Part shown: positions 9,723-20,200 of the stretch, one piece after another
Layout of the letters: the number at the start of each line of letters is the position of its first letter
Numbering within the stretch: the first letter of the stretch is position 1
DNA from: Oceanotoga teriensis
GTDB taxonomy: Bacteria; Thermotogota; Thermotogae; Petrotogales; Petrotogaceae
Direction: 5' to 3'
Assembly: GCF_003148465.1 (NCBI RefSeq)
Contig: NZ_QGGI01000006.1
Coordinates: forward strand, 90,003 to 154,002
Length of the DNA: 64,000 nt
Notes under the pieces: model-generated
Told to the model about the DNA's origin: nothing
Databases searched by the model: none
What the model saw: the letters and a program-made list of their open reading frames with translations, nothing else
Position numbers and translations under genes: made by a program

Positions 9723-9755
9723 ATAAATTTCCTCCAATTAAATCATAAAATATAA

Positions 9756-9769
9756 TTAGATTAACCTAA
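9756..9769. promoter_or_regulatory. DtxR-like box B upstream of the first AraC gene
   Basis: TTAG-ATTAAC-CTAA, the same TTAG-N6-CTAA core as boxes A and C. It lies 34 bases before the AraC ATG. It would place the activator itself under metal control. Confidence 0.55.
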
Positions 9770-9799
9770 CTTATGTAAATTATATCATTTGAAATTAAC

Positions 9800-9843
9800 A
9801 AAAAAAATAAAAATTGCTCATCTTTTTTACAGATGAGCAAATT
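9800..9843 (-). terminator. Rho-independent terminator after the ABC exporter pair
   Basis: TTGCTCATCT pairs with AGATGAGCAA across a 7-base loop. On the minus strand the stem is followed by a T-rich run (TTTTTATTTTTTT). It ends the transcript of the two ABC genes at 9846-13359. Confidence 0.85.
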
Positions 9844-9845
9844 TT

Positions 9846-11600
9846 TCAATCTTTTAAAATTTTCCAACCTTCAGCATTTTTTCGAATATCTAAAAACTTT
9901 TTATAAAGGCCATTTTCTTTTATAAGTTCAGAATGAATTCCCTTTTGAACAATTTTTCCATTATCTAATACCAATATTTGGTCAGCATTTTTGATTGTTG
10001 CTAAGCGATGAGCTATTATTATTATTGTTTTTCCATGTGTTAATTCATTAAGTGCCTCTTGTATAAAATGTTCATTTTCTGGATCAATACTTGCAGTGGC
10101 TTCATCTAAAATTACAATTGGAGAATTTTTTAAAATAGCTCTTGCTATTGAAATTCTTTGTTTTTCTCCACCAGAAAGTGAAGCTCCAGATTCTCCAATT
10201 AAAGTATCATAACCTTTTGGAAAAGACATTATAAAATCATGGCAACGAGCTTTTTTAGAAGCAATGATGACCTCTTCTCTGCTTGCATTGGGATTTCCAA
10301 ATTTTATATTATTAAAAATACTATCATTAAATAGATAAACTCTTTGAAAAACCATACTAATATTTTTTAAAAGACTATCACAGGTAAAAAGTTTTATATT
10401 CTCATTTCCAATAAAAATATTACCTGAATCTATATCATAAAATCTTGCAATTAAATTACATATAGTTGTTTTTCCACTTCCAGATGGACCTATAATAGCT
10501 GTTGTAGTATTTTGATCTATATTAAATGAAACATTATTTAAAACTAAATTTTTATCATAAGAAAATGAAACATTATCAAATTTTATATCAAAAGAATTCA
10601 ACTTAATATCAGAACCATCTTTATCTATAAATTCGGCATTTTCAATTTTTTCTATTTTATCCATATTTGTATCTATCATTTTCAAAACATGTACAGCATT
10701 ATTAATAGTTTCAACATGACCAAATATAACAAAAGAAAATATCATCATCATTGCCATATATGGAATACTCATATCGCCATTTAAAGCAAAATATGCGGAA
10801 AGAAATATTAATAAAACAGAAGCTGATTTAAGACTGAAAAGATGAAAACAATTGAATGGAACAAAATTTTTTTCAATTTTAATATTAATATTTTTACTTT
10901 CTTCATAAGCTTTTTCTATATTTTTTATGGCAAAATTTTCTTTACCAAAAGATTTTATAATAGGAATACCTTTAAGATATTCAATAGTTGAGCCAACCAT
11001 ACGACTTTGAGATTTCAAATGTGCAGATGAATTATTTTTGCTTTTAACTCCAAGAAAATGTAAAGCTAATGTTGAAAAAATAACACCTATTAAAGCAGAA
11101 AAAGCAAGATAAATATTAAAAAAACATAAACATAAAATAAGCGTAAAAACACTTATATAACCATTTATAACGGTATCTATCATTTTCATACCATACATTT
11201 CTAAATATGAAAGATCATTAGTTACAGATGTAGTAATATCACCAGATTTATTACTTTGAAAAAAACCAAGTGGAACACGTTTTAAAACATCTCCTATATA
11301 AATTCTTTGTTTTGCAGTTAATTCATATATTATACTATCTTGTAATACTGCACGACGATAAGAAGTATAAAAACGTCCCAAAACAGATAAAAATATAAAC
11401 AAAGTTATGTATAATATCCAAATAGGATTAATTTTTTGTACATTTTTAAAATCATCATATATCATATTCATTGCAAAACCACCAGCCATAATAGGAAATG
11501 CAATAAATAATGAATTAAAAAAAGAATAAACAAAACCTTTATACAAACGTGATTTATAATCACCTATCCAAATTATAATTCTTTTAATTATTTTAAACAT
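9846..11600 (-). CDS. ABC exporter-fold transporter, IrtB/YbtQ-like half
   Basis: Membrane-spanning half transporter with an N-terminal six-helix domain and a C-terminal ATPase (584 residues). Walker A GPSGSGKTT, signature SLSGGEKQRISIARAI and D-loop DEATASIDPEN are all intact. Its start overlaps the end of the preceding half transporter by eight bases, so the two should form a heterodimer. In iron systems (IrtAB, YbtPQ) such exporter-fold pairs work as importers of ferric siderophores. The iron-type box upstream of the pair and the AraC neighbour favour that reading, but a drug or peptide exporter cannot be ruled out. Confidence 0.88.
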   Translation of the reverse strand: MFKIIKRIIIWIGDYKSRLYKGFVYSFFNSLFIAFPIMAGGFAMNMIYDDFKNVQKINPIWILYITLFIFLSVLGRFYTSYRRAVLQDSIIYELTAKQRIYIGDVLKRVPLGFFQSNKSGDITTSVTNDLSYLEMYGMKMIDTVINGYISVFTLILCLCFFNIYLAFSALIGVIFSTLALHFLGVKSKNNSSAHLKSQSRMVGSTIEYLKGIPIIKSFGKENFAIKNIEKAYEESKNINIKIEKNFVPFNCFHLFSLKSASVLLIFLSAYFALNGDMSIPYMAMMMIFSFVIFGHVETINNAVHVLKMIDTNMDKIEKIENAEFIDKDGSDIKLNSFDIKFDNVSFSYDKNLVLNNVSFNIDQNTTTAIIGPSGSGKTTICNLIARFYDIDSGNIFIGNENIKLFTCDSLLKNISMVFQRVYLFNDSIFNNIKFGNPNASREEVIIASKKARCHDFIMSFPKGYDTLIGESGASLSGGEKQRISIARAILKNSPIVILDEATASIDPENEHFIQEALNELTHGKTIIIIAHRLATIKNADQILVLDNGKIVQKGIHSELIKENGLYKKFLDIRKNAEGWKILKD

Positions 11601-13359
11601 AAAAATCTTCCTTTCTATTTCCTGCGGCCCAACTTTTAGAGCCTATATGAGATTTCCACATTTCAATATATAAATTACAATTTCTTAAAAGATAATCTTG
11701 TGTTCCTTGTTCTACAATTTTTCCATTATTTAAAACTACAATATTATCGGCATCTTTAATTGTTGAAAGACGATGAGCTATGACGATTAATGTTTTATTT
11801 TTAGTTAATTCTGAAATAGATTTTTGAATATTATCTTCATTTTCAGAATCTGTAAAAGCTGTTGCTTCATCAAGAATAAGAATTGGAGAATTTTTAAGCA
11901 TTGCTCTTGCTATTGTTATTCTTTGCATTTCTCCACCAGAAAGTTTTTTGCCAGCTTCACCAGCTTCTGTATGATAACCATTAGGTAATTTTTTTATAAA
12001 ATCATCACATTGAGCTTTTTTGGCAATATTAAAAACTTCTTCGTCAGTTGCATCTGAATTTCCAATTCTTATATTTTCTAATATAGAACAATCAAATAAA
12101 AAATTATCTTGAGTTACAAAACTTATAATATTTCTTAATTGAGTTAAAGGTATATCTTTTATATCAACTCCACCTATTTTTATAGAACCCGAATCAATAT
12201 CCCAAAATCTACTAATTAACCTTGCTATAGTTGATTTTCCTCCACCTGAAGGACCAACAAGAGCATGAAATTCTCCTTGAGGAATATTAAGAGTTATATT
12301 ATCAATGGCATTAGATTCATTATTATAAGAAAATGAAACATCATTTAAATTGATACTATAATCTTTTAAATCAATACATAATTCATTATCTTTCAATTCT
12401 TCAATATTTAAAATTTTATTAACATCGTTTACAGCATATTCGATTGTTTTTAAATCATTAATAGCCGTTGTAAACCACATCAAAGGAGATATTATTCCCA
12501 TAGAAAGAATTAAACACATTACAAATTCAGATGGGCTTAATGAACCATTAATATATAAAATCATACCTATAGGAATTGTACCTAATAATGAAGAGGGTAA
12601 AAAAGTTGCTGTAAAATTCATCAATTTCCATGTACTTCTAAACCAATCTAAAGTATAATCTTTAAAAAATTTTACAGAATCACTGAATTTTTCATAAGAT
12701 TTTGAAGATTGATTAAAAGTTTTAATAACTTCTATACCATTTATATATTCAACAATAACACTGTTAACATGATTTGAAGCTTTCATATAATCGGAATATT
12801 TTTTATTAAATTTTTTCATTTCAAAAGAAAATAAAATTAAGGGTAAAGGTACGGTTATCAGTGAAGCAAGGGCCATACGCCAGTCAATAAATAATAAATA
12901 AGAAAAAACAAATAATGGTAGAATTAAATTAGAAATACCTTCTGGAATCATATGTGCAAGAGGTAATTCAATTGTTTCAACTCTATCAACAATAACATTT
13001 TTAAATTTACCAGAAGTTTCATTCAAAACAGTTCCAAGTGGTGCTTTAAGTAATTTGTTGATCAAACGTAAACGTATTTGTTCCAAAATGGAATAAGCTG
13101 AAATATGAGAAAGTGTAGTTGAAAAGGCATAAAATAACAATTTACCGAAATAGCCAAGAAAACATATCAAAGACCAAAAAATAATATCTTTTAAATCAGG
13201 ATTACCTTCAAAAAAAATATTTAAAATATTATAAACAGCAATATAAGGAATAAATCCACCTAAAACACTTATAATTGCAAAAATAACTGAGAAAAAAATC
13301 TTCCATTTACAAAAAGTTGCAAATTCAAAGACAACTCTCATCCATTTTTTATTCTTCAT
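11593..13359 (-). CDS. ABC exporter-fold transporter, IrtA/YbtP-like half
   Basis: First gene of the heterodimeric pair: six-helix membrane domain plus ATPase (588 residues). Walker A is GPSGGGKST and the signature is KLSGGEMQRITIARAM. The D-loop DEATAFTDSEN departs from the usual S-x-D-P. Chosen start ATG 13359 sits nine bases after GAGGTG; a GTG at 13371 lies inside that ribosome site. A perfect DtxR-like palindrome lies 28 bases upstream. There is no N-terminal siderophore-interacting (FAD) domain as in mycobacterial IrtA, so any reduction of the chelate would need another enzyme. The nitrogenase-like reductase nearby is a candidate, by inference. Confidence 0.86.
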   Translation of the reverse strand: MKNKKWMRVVFEFATFCKWKIFFSVIFAIISVLGGFIPYIAVYNILNIFFEGNPDLKDIIFWSLICFLGYFGKLLFYAFSTTLSHISAYSILEQIRLRLINKLLKAPLGTVLNETSGKFKNVIVDRVETIELPLAHMIPEGISNLILPLFVFSYLLFIDWRMALASLITVPLPLILFSFEMKKFNKKYSDYMKASNHVNSVIVEYINGIEVIKTFNQSSKSYEKFSDSVKFFKDYTLDWFRSTWKLMNFTATFLPSSLLGTIPIGMILYINGSLSPSEFVMCLILSMGIISPLMWFTTAINDLKTIEYAVNDVNKILNIEELKDNELCIDLKDYSINLNDVSFSYNNESNAIDNITLNIPQGEFHALVGPSGGGKSTIARLISRFWDIDSGSIKIGGVDIKDIPLTQLRNIISFVTQDNFLFDCSILENIRIGNSDATDEEVFNIAKKAQCDDFIKKLPNGYHTEAGEAGKKLSGGEMQRITIARAMLKNSPILILDEATAFTDSENEDNIQKSISELTKNKTLIVIAHRLSTIKDADNIVVLNNGKIVEQGTQDYLLRNCNLYIEMWKSHIGSKSWAAGNRKEDFYV

Positions 13360-13386
13360 GGATAAAAACACCTCACAAAAAAAAAT

Positions 13387-13408
13387 TTAGTTAGGTATGC
13401 CTAACTAA
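13387..13408. promoter_or_regulatory. DtxR-like box C, perfect 9+9 palindrome
   Basis: TTAGTTAGG-TATG-CCTAACTAA is a perfect inverted repeat with 9-base arms. Its inner part (13391-13404) is again TTAG-N6-CTAA. It lies immediately before the ABC half-transporter pair. It is the strongest of the three boxes and closely resembles the DtxR/IdeR operator class. Confidence 0.7.
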
Positions 13409-13496
13409 AGTAATTATAGCTTATAATAAAAAAAACTTCAGCTCCATAAAGATAAAAAATATACCATTTAGACATTTAATACGATAAAATTATGAA

Positions 13497-14447
13497 TTAT
13501 AAAAAAGATTTTCTATATTCTAAAGGAGTTTTTCCCATAATATCTTTGAAAGCAACAGAAAATTTACTTGGACTTTCATAACCAACATCACCAGCAATAA
13601 AAGCAATACTTTTTTTTGTGTGTCTTAACATAATAGCAGCTTGGTTTATTCTATAAACTCTAATATAAGAATAAATAGAATTTCCATAAATAGCTTTAAA
13701 ACAATTCTTCATAGAAGTTAATGATATATCAAACCTTTTAGCTAAAAAATCTAAAGTATAATGTTTTTCAATATCTTCAGTTATAAATTTTTCAATTGAT
13801 TTTACTTTTTCTACTTGAGACCTATAAAAATAAGGAGGTTTTTCATTATTTTTTGAAATATCAATAACACTTAAATAAAGTAACAATTCAAGTATTTTAA
13901 TCTGAAAGTACTGTTTTTTAATATCATTTGGTACTGAATATAATTCAGAAAAAATATGTTCAATGGATTTTTCAGATCTTAAAACAAAATAATCAGTTTT
14001 ATTTAAGAATTTATTTTTTAATGATCCAATATTAATTGGGAATCCATCAAGTGCTTTTTTTATTGAATATTCAGCTTTATCCAAATAAAAACATATAGTA
14101 ATACCATGATAATGCTTTATTGGAAATTCAAAAGTTTTTTTATGATTATCTCTATCATCAATTCTTAAGTCTCCTTGTTTTAAGTACATGAACAAATCAT
14201 CTTTAATATTCCATTGTATTCTTCCTTCTCTACAATGATCAATACAAAAAATATTTTCGGGAGTTTCGAATTTTGATTCAGTTTTTTCCATATAAAAATC
14301 ATTATACATTAATGATATTCCAGGAAAAACATCATATAAAATCATTTTTCCATCTCCAGTATCATTATGCATTTCAAAAACTGTACAATCTTCATTCTCA
14401 CAAATTTTATTCACATTATCTCCAAGATTATTTTTATTATAAATCAT
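13497..14447 (-). CDS. AraC-family transcriptional regulator
   Basis: 316-residue regulator with an N-terminal sensor domain and a C-terminal AraC DNA-binding domain (YTLDFLAKRFDISLTSMKNC; then SIAFIAGDVGYESPSKFSVA and KTPLEYRKSFL). It resembles the YbtA/PchR style of siderophore-responsive activators, with the central motif IQWNIKDDLFMYLKQGDLRI. It lies 26 bases after the EcfA gene and upstream of the ABC half-transporter pair, so it may regulate both. The substrate is inferred only from context. Confidence 0.88.
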   Translation of the reverse strand: MIYNKNNLGDNVNKICENEDCTVFEMHNDTGDGKMILYDVFPGISLMYNDFYMEKTESKFETPENIFCIDHCREGRIQWNIKDDLFMYLKQGDLRIDDRDNHKKTFEFPIKHYHGITICFYLDKAEYSIKKALDGFPINIGSLKNKFLNKTDYFVLRSEKSIEHIFSELYSVPNDIKKQYFQIKILELLLYLSVIDISKNNEKPPYFYRSQVEKVKSIEKFITEDIEKHYTLDFLAKRFDISLTSMKNCFKAIYGNSIYSYIRVYRINQAAIMLRHTKKSIAFIAGDVGYESPSKFSVAFKDIMGKTPLEYRKSFL

Positions 14448-14473
14448 AAAAATCTCCTTTTATCTTCAATTAT

Positions 14474-15856
14474 TTAAAAATTGTTCATCTGTAAAATTTT
14501 TGAACAAGTATTATTCAAAAATTCTATATCATGAGTTATTACAATAATAATATGATTTTTAGAAAGTTTTTTTATCATAGAACTAACTTTAATCATATTA
14601 TCATAATCTAATCCACTTGTTGGTTCATCAAATATAAGTATTTTTTTATTTGATAAAATACCTGTAGCAATTGCAAGTCTTTGTTTTTGTCCGCCAGAAA
14701 GTGACATTGGATGAGAATCTTTAAAATCGATTAAATTAAAATTATTTAAAACATTTTCAATATCCAAATCGTTAGAATGACCATCGATATTACATTCATT
14801 CCATACACTTTCACTAAAAAGCTGATGATTAACATCTTGCATTATCATATAACAATAATCTATTCTTTTTTTATGATTCAGTTTAATATCATTGAATTTT
14901 ATATATCCTTCATATTCTTTAATAAGTCCAGTAATACATCTCATTAAAGTACTTTTCCCAGAACCATTTTTCCCTAAAACTCCAAGAATTTCACCTTGTT
15001 TAACTTCAAAAGATATATTATTAAAAATTATTTTATTTTTAATTTTACATGAAAGATTATTAACTTTTAAAATATTTTTAGAATAAACATTAGGAGTATT
15101 TTTTAAATTTATAGTTTCTTTATTTATAGATCTTAGTCCCATATCAACTCTATTTTCAAAATTTAAAGAAAAAAAATCCTTAGAGTTAAAAATTTTAGAA
15201 ATATAACCATCTTTCATTAAAACTACTCTATCAACAATATCTTTAAGATAAAAAAGTCTGTGTTCAGCTATTATAATTGTTTTTCCTTCAGATTTTATTT
15301 TTTTTAGTATGTTTTTTAAAACTGATATAGATTCTTCATCCAAATTGGCGGTAGGTTCATCTAATACAAATACTTCAGGATTCATTGCAAAAACTGAGGC
15401 GAAAGCAAGACTTTGTTTTTCTCCGCCAGACATTTTAAATATATTCCTGTTCAATAATTTCTCGATTTTTAAAGAATTTATAGTTTCTTTTAATCTTAAT
15501 TCTATGTTTTTCTGAGGTATACCATTATTCTCAAGCCCAAAGACAATTTCACTATTAGAATCAATATTAAAAAATTGAGATTTTGGATTTTGAAATACGG
15601 ATCCTATAATTCTTGAAATTTCATACATTTTATGATTCTTGATATCAAAGTCATTACATAAAACTTTTCCATTAAAATAAAAATTTTCAGTCAAATGTGG
15701 AATTATACCATTTATAAGTTTAGTTAAAGTTGTTTTACCTGAACCACTTTTACCACATAATAAAATACATTCATTTTTTAAGATATTTAAATTAATATTT
15801 TTTAAAATTATATTATCTTTATTATAACCAAAAATAATATTTTTTAATTCAATCAT
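14474..15856 (-). CDS. ECF transporter energy-coupling ATPase, two fused domains
   Basis: 460-residue fusion of two ABC ATPase domains, equivalent to EcfA1 plus EcfA2. The first Walker A is GKSGSGKTT (about residue 35) with signature MSGGEKQSLAFASVF. The second is GKNGSGKST (about residue 295) with signature LSGGQKQRLAIATGI. It would power vitamin or metal uptake with the EcfT and S component encoded just upstream. Its ATG overlaps the EcfT stop (TAATG). Confidence 0.92.
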   Translation of the reverse strand: MIELKNIIFGYNKDNIILKNINLNILKNECILLCGKSGSGKTTLTKLINGIIPHLTENFYFNGKVLCNDFDIKNHKMYEISRIIGSVFQNPKSQFFNIDSNSEIVFGLENNGIPQKNIELRLKETINSLKIEKLLNRNIFKMSGGEKQSLAFASVFAMNPEVFVLDEPTANLDEESISVLKNILKKIKSEGKTIIIAEHRLFYLKDIVDRVVLMKDGYISKIFNSKDFFSLNFENRVDMGLRSINKETINLKNTPNVYSKNILKVNNLSCKIKNKIIFNNISFEVKQGEILGVLGKNGSGKSTLMRCITGLIKEYEGYIKFNDIKLNHKKRIDYCYMIMQDVNHQLFSESVWNECNIDGHSNDLDIENVLNNFNLIDFKDSHPMSLSGGQKQRLAIATGILSNKKILIFDEPTSGLDYDNMIKVSSMIKKLSKNHIIIVITHDIEFLNNTCSKILQMNNF

Positions 15857-16514
15857 TATATCACATTCTCGATTCTTAAAATTATAGACACAAAAAGAAA
15901 AATTATACCAATTAAAAGAGAAAAAAAATCAATATAATGAAAATTCAGATCTATTAAAGAAGTTTTTTTTATTGGATTTTCTATTCCTCTTGTCACGGCT
16001 GCAGCACTTAATTCTTCTGAAGTATTTGTTGCAGAAATCATAATTGGAACTAAATAAGACTCAAATTTTTTAAATCCTTTAATTCCTCTTAATTTAAAAG
16101 CATCTTTAATATGATTTCTTTCTTCTTTTAATGCGGGAAAATATCTTATAGTTATGGCCAAAGGTATTATAATACTTTGTGGGATTTTCCATTTTTGTAA
16201 AGCTAAAATAAAAGCTCTTACAGGAGTTTTTTTTATTATCAAAGTTCCAAACATTAAACAAGGGAAAATTTTTCTTGAATACATAACAATTATAGAAAAT
16301 AAATTAATAAATATACTCGGTGCAATTGGAAACAAAAAATATTGAATTATTAATAAAAATAAAAAAGATAATAACCAATAAAAAGAATGTTTTCTACAGC
16401 CACATAAAAAAAGAAGAATAGCTATAAAAAAAACTAAAGAAGTTTCTATATAAATAAAAGAAGTATTTCTGTTCTTGGATCTAAAGTAAAACTATTGTTT
16501 AAATCAAACATCAT
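15856..16514 (-). pseudogene. EcfT-like transmembrane component with a single frameshift
   Basis: Membrane coupling subunit of the ECF transporter. The N-terminus is read from ATG 16514 (overlapping the S-component stop as ATGA): MMFDLNNSFTLDPRTEILLL, containing the EcfT hallmark LDPRT. That frame hits a stop at about 16449. The rest of the protein (IETSLVFFIAILLFLCG onward, then the conserved AAAVTRGI and ALKEERNHIKDAFKLRG coupling motifs) continues in the -1 frame to 15856. One missing T in the short T run near 16460 explains it. It may be a real inactivating mutation or a sequencing error. No canonical slippery heptamer was found, so programmed shifting is unlikely. The long downstream part could still be translated from an internal TTG. 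Confidence 0.75.
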
Positions 16515-17089
16515 ACAATACCAGCCTTTTTAAAATGTTTATTAAAAAGTTTTTTAGTTATCCAAGCTCCTATAAATGCACCTAAAATTGGTGCAATGAA
16601 TAAAACTGCAAGCATACCATTGGAAGCAATAGAATTCAATGTACTAACATATTCTTCTGGCATACCTTGACTTGAAATTTGAGCTAAAAAATCTTCTTTA
16701 AAAAGCCATATTGGTAAAGGTGATCCAATCATTCCTAGTGAAAAAAATACGAAAGAAAACATATTACCTTTAAAATTTTTATACTTCGAAATATAACGAA
16801 TTAGTTCGGCAATTCCACAAGAAATAATAAATGTAATTAATATAACAATTGTAAATTGACCAGTTATAAAATATAATAAACCAGTTATTAACCCCATAAT
16901 AAAAATTGCTCCAAATTTTTGAACTTTAGAAATCATTATCATATAAGGTATACCTGTAAAAATAGCTATTAAACCAGGCATTAAAATCCATATATAAGGT
17001 GAAAAACCAGATAATAACATAAACGTAAAGTTTATAACGAAATAAATAGCCGAGAAAATTCCTATAGTTATTAAATCTTTACCCTTCAT
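16511..17089 (-). CDS. ECF S component, Trep_Strep/MptD type
   Basis: Substrate-binding membrane protein with about five to six helices (192 residues), starting MKGKDLITIGIFSAIYFVIN, as is characteristic of the Trep_Strep family. These proteins are found next to EcfT/EcfA and often near YbtPQ-like ABC pairs. The ligand of the family is not firmly known. The ribosome site AGGAGG is clear. It is the first gene of the ECF-AraC group. A TTAG-N6-ATAA sequence at 17115-17128 resembles the iron boxes with one mismatch. Confidence 0.85.
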   Translation of the reverse strand: MKGKDLITIGIFSAIYFVINFTFMLLSGFSPYIWILMPGLIAIFTGIPYMIMISKVQKFGAIFIMGLITGLLYFITGQFTIVILITFIISCGIAELIRYISKYKNFKGNMFSFVFFSLGMIGSPLPIWLFKEDFLAQISSQGMPEEYVSTLNSIASNGMLAVLFIAPILGAFIGAWITKKLFNKHFKKAGIV

Positions 17090-17236
17090 AAAAACCCTCC
17101 TAAATAAATTATAGTTAGAATATCATAAATTATTATACTTATTAAAAGGGTTTCTTTCTGCTCCATATTGACTTTTATATACCGAAAAGACAATATTATA
17201 TATATCTTAAACTAAATTTAAACTCGTCTCCAAAAA

Positions 17237-20200
17237 TTAGTCTGAGCTAACTTTTAAATATTTTCCAGTATAACTATTAATATTTTCAGAAACAATTTTG
17301 GGAGTTCCTTGAACTATAACTTCACCACCAAATTCTCCACTTTCTGGGCCTATATCAATTACCCAGTCGGCATTTTTGATAACATCTGGATTATGTTCAA
17401 TTATTATTATGGTACATCCTTTGTCTGTCAGTTTTCTAAAAAGAGTTAATAAATTTTGAATATCAGAAAAATGAAGTCCTGTAGTAGGTTCATCTAACAA
17501 GTAAAGATCATTTTTTCCAGAAGATTTACAAAGTTCTTTAGCAAGTTTAAGCCTTTGAGCTTCGCCACCAGATAATGTGGCTGAATTTTGTCCTAACTTC
17601 AAATAACCTAATCCAACATCCATCAATATATTTAGAACATTGTATATTTTTTTATTTTTATTTTTATGAAAAAAATCAAAAGCTTCTTCTATAGTCATTT
17701 TAAGAATATCAAATATATTTTTTCCATCAAAGTCAAAATCTAAAATCTTTTTCTTATATCTTTTACCATCACATGCTGGACATTTTGACCAAGTATTTAT
17801 AAAATCTATTTTAATTTCACCGCAACCTTTACAATTATCACATTGTCCATCAGGTGAATTAAAGCTAAAATAACTTGAATTTATATTATTTTTTTCAGAG
17901 AAAATATTTCTAATTTCGTCCATTATACCTATATAAGTTGCTGGTACACTTCTTGGAGTTCTTCCAATAGGTGATTGATCAGCAAGAATTATTTTTTTAA
18001 ATTTTTCTCTTACAGTATATTTACAATTAATCTCTCTATTTTTATTAAAAGTAGGAAATAAAACGCCTTCCAATAAGCTTGATTTACCACTACCACTTAC
18101 TCCTGTAATACAAGTTAATGATTTAAGTGGAATTTTTATAGATATATTTTTTAAATTATTATATTTAATATCTTCAAATTCTATGAAATTAATATTTTTA
18201 TGTTTGTTTTTTGGAATAAATAAATTTTTATCATTTTTTATATACTCTATAGTTTCAGAGACATTATTATTATTATTTAAAATATCATTTATTTCTCCAT
18301 CTAAAACAATGTTTCCTCCATCTTTGCCTGCTTTAGGCCCAATATCGATTATTCTATCTGAACTTTTAATAATGTTTTTATTATGTTCAACAAGTAATAT
18401 AGTATTTGAATTTTCCTTTAAATTTTTAATTATTTTTATTAATTTTTCATAATCTTTTGGATGAAGTCCAGCTGTAGGCTCATCCATAACATAAAGAACA
18501 CCAGAAATATTACTTCCAAATTGAGATACTAGTTTTAATCTTTGAAGTTCTCCACCTGATAGAGTCGTAACGGATCTATCTAAAGAAAGATAATCTAATC
18601 CAAGTTCTTTACAGGTACTTAAATCATAAATAAGTTTTTTCAAAATAGGAGATATAAAATCATATTGATAATCAGTTATAGTGGAATATAAAGATTCACA
18701 CCACTTTTTAAGTTCTTTTAGAGACATTGATAATATTTCTGGGTATCTAATTTTATTTATAGTAACAGATCTTCCTTCAATATTAAGTCTTTCACCATCA
18801 CAATAATTACACTTGATTTTTTTCATATAACCAATATTTGATTTTGAAGCTTTTTCATCCGAAACAAGTCTTTTTATTATATGATAAGCACCCTCAACAG
18901 GTCTTGTAATATTCCCGTTTCTTCCACTTTTATTATTACTAAAATTCAAAGTCACATTTCTTCCATTACTGCCATAAATCGCTTGTTTTTTAAACTCTTC
19001 GGGAAGATCTTTCCAAGGAAGATTTAAATCAATATTCATTTCATTTGCAAGAGCTATTATTTGACCTCTTATCCAATTGTGATTTGGATTCTTTAAAAAG
19101 ACTCTTAGTTTACCCCAAAGTTTTGAAGCTCCATCTAAAATAGAAATTTCTGGATTTTGTATAATTGAGTCAACATCAACATCATAAATTTCACCCTTTC
19201 CATTACATACAGGACACATACTTTCTGGATTTGTATAACTAAACATAGAAGGAGAAATATCAAAAAGAATTTTACCACATTTGCTACAAGTATTATTTGT
19301 TTGTAAAACCATTTTTTTATCTGAAGCAAGAATTAAATAAAAAACACCTTTTCCTATATTCAAAGCTAATCTAAAATCATTATGAGTTTTTCCATAAATA
19401 TCTTCTATTTTATAATTATCTAAATTTAATAATATATTTTCTATAGTATCTTCAGTCATTGGGATAACAGGATTTCCACATTTTGGGCAATGCCTTATAC
19501 CAATTGTTGAAAAAAGTATTCTTAATTGATTTATCATACCAGTTGCAGTACCAACAGTTGAATATATATTTTGTCCTAATGAATTTTGAGAAATTGCTAT
19601 TGCAGGAATAATACCTTCTATACTATCAAAATCAGAATTATCATTTAAAGAATTTTCACCAGAAGCATCGAGAAATCTTTTTCTACATTCAGAATATAAA
19701 GTATCAAAAGCTAAGCTTGACTTACCACTGCCACTCACACCAGTAATACTCGTTATTGTTCCATAAGGAATTTCAACATCAATATTTTTTAAATTATTAT
19801 GTCTTGCTCCATTAATTTTAAGACTATTTTTTTTATAAAAGTTTTTTTTATTTAGTTCCAATTTTCTCTTTGGATTAGAATAGTTAAAAATAGTATCTTC
19901 AAGATAAGAATTTATTATATTTAACTTTCCATCAGAGTATTCATTTTCTTCTATGCTATCTCTCCAGTGAGAGAGCCATTTAGGTATTTTAGCATTTAAA
20001 ATAGAATCATTATTGTTATAAGGCAGTATACCGATTAAAGGAGTATGATCAAAACATTCAAGTTCAGTAACATATATTTCATCTTTTTTTATATCAATTA
20101 TCTTAGCAATTGTCAAAGCTATAGGAGTAGGTCTTACAGGAGATCTAGAAGCAAAAACACCAGTTTTTGGAGCATTTTCATAAGGGGGATTACAAATTAA

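Noticed and set aside
16440..16470. Programmed -1 frameshift in ecfT
   Set aside because: No X-XXY-YYZ slippery heptamer or downstream pseudoknot was seen; a one-base loss is simpler.
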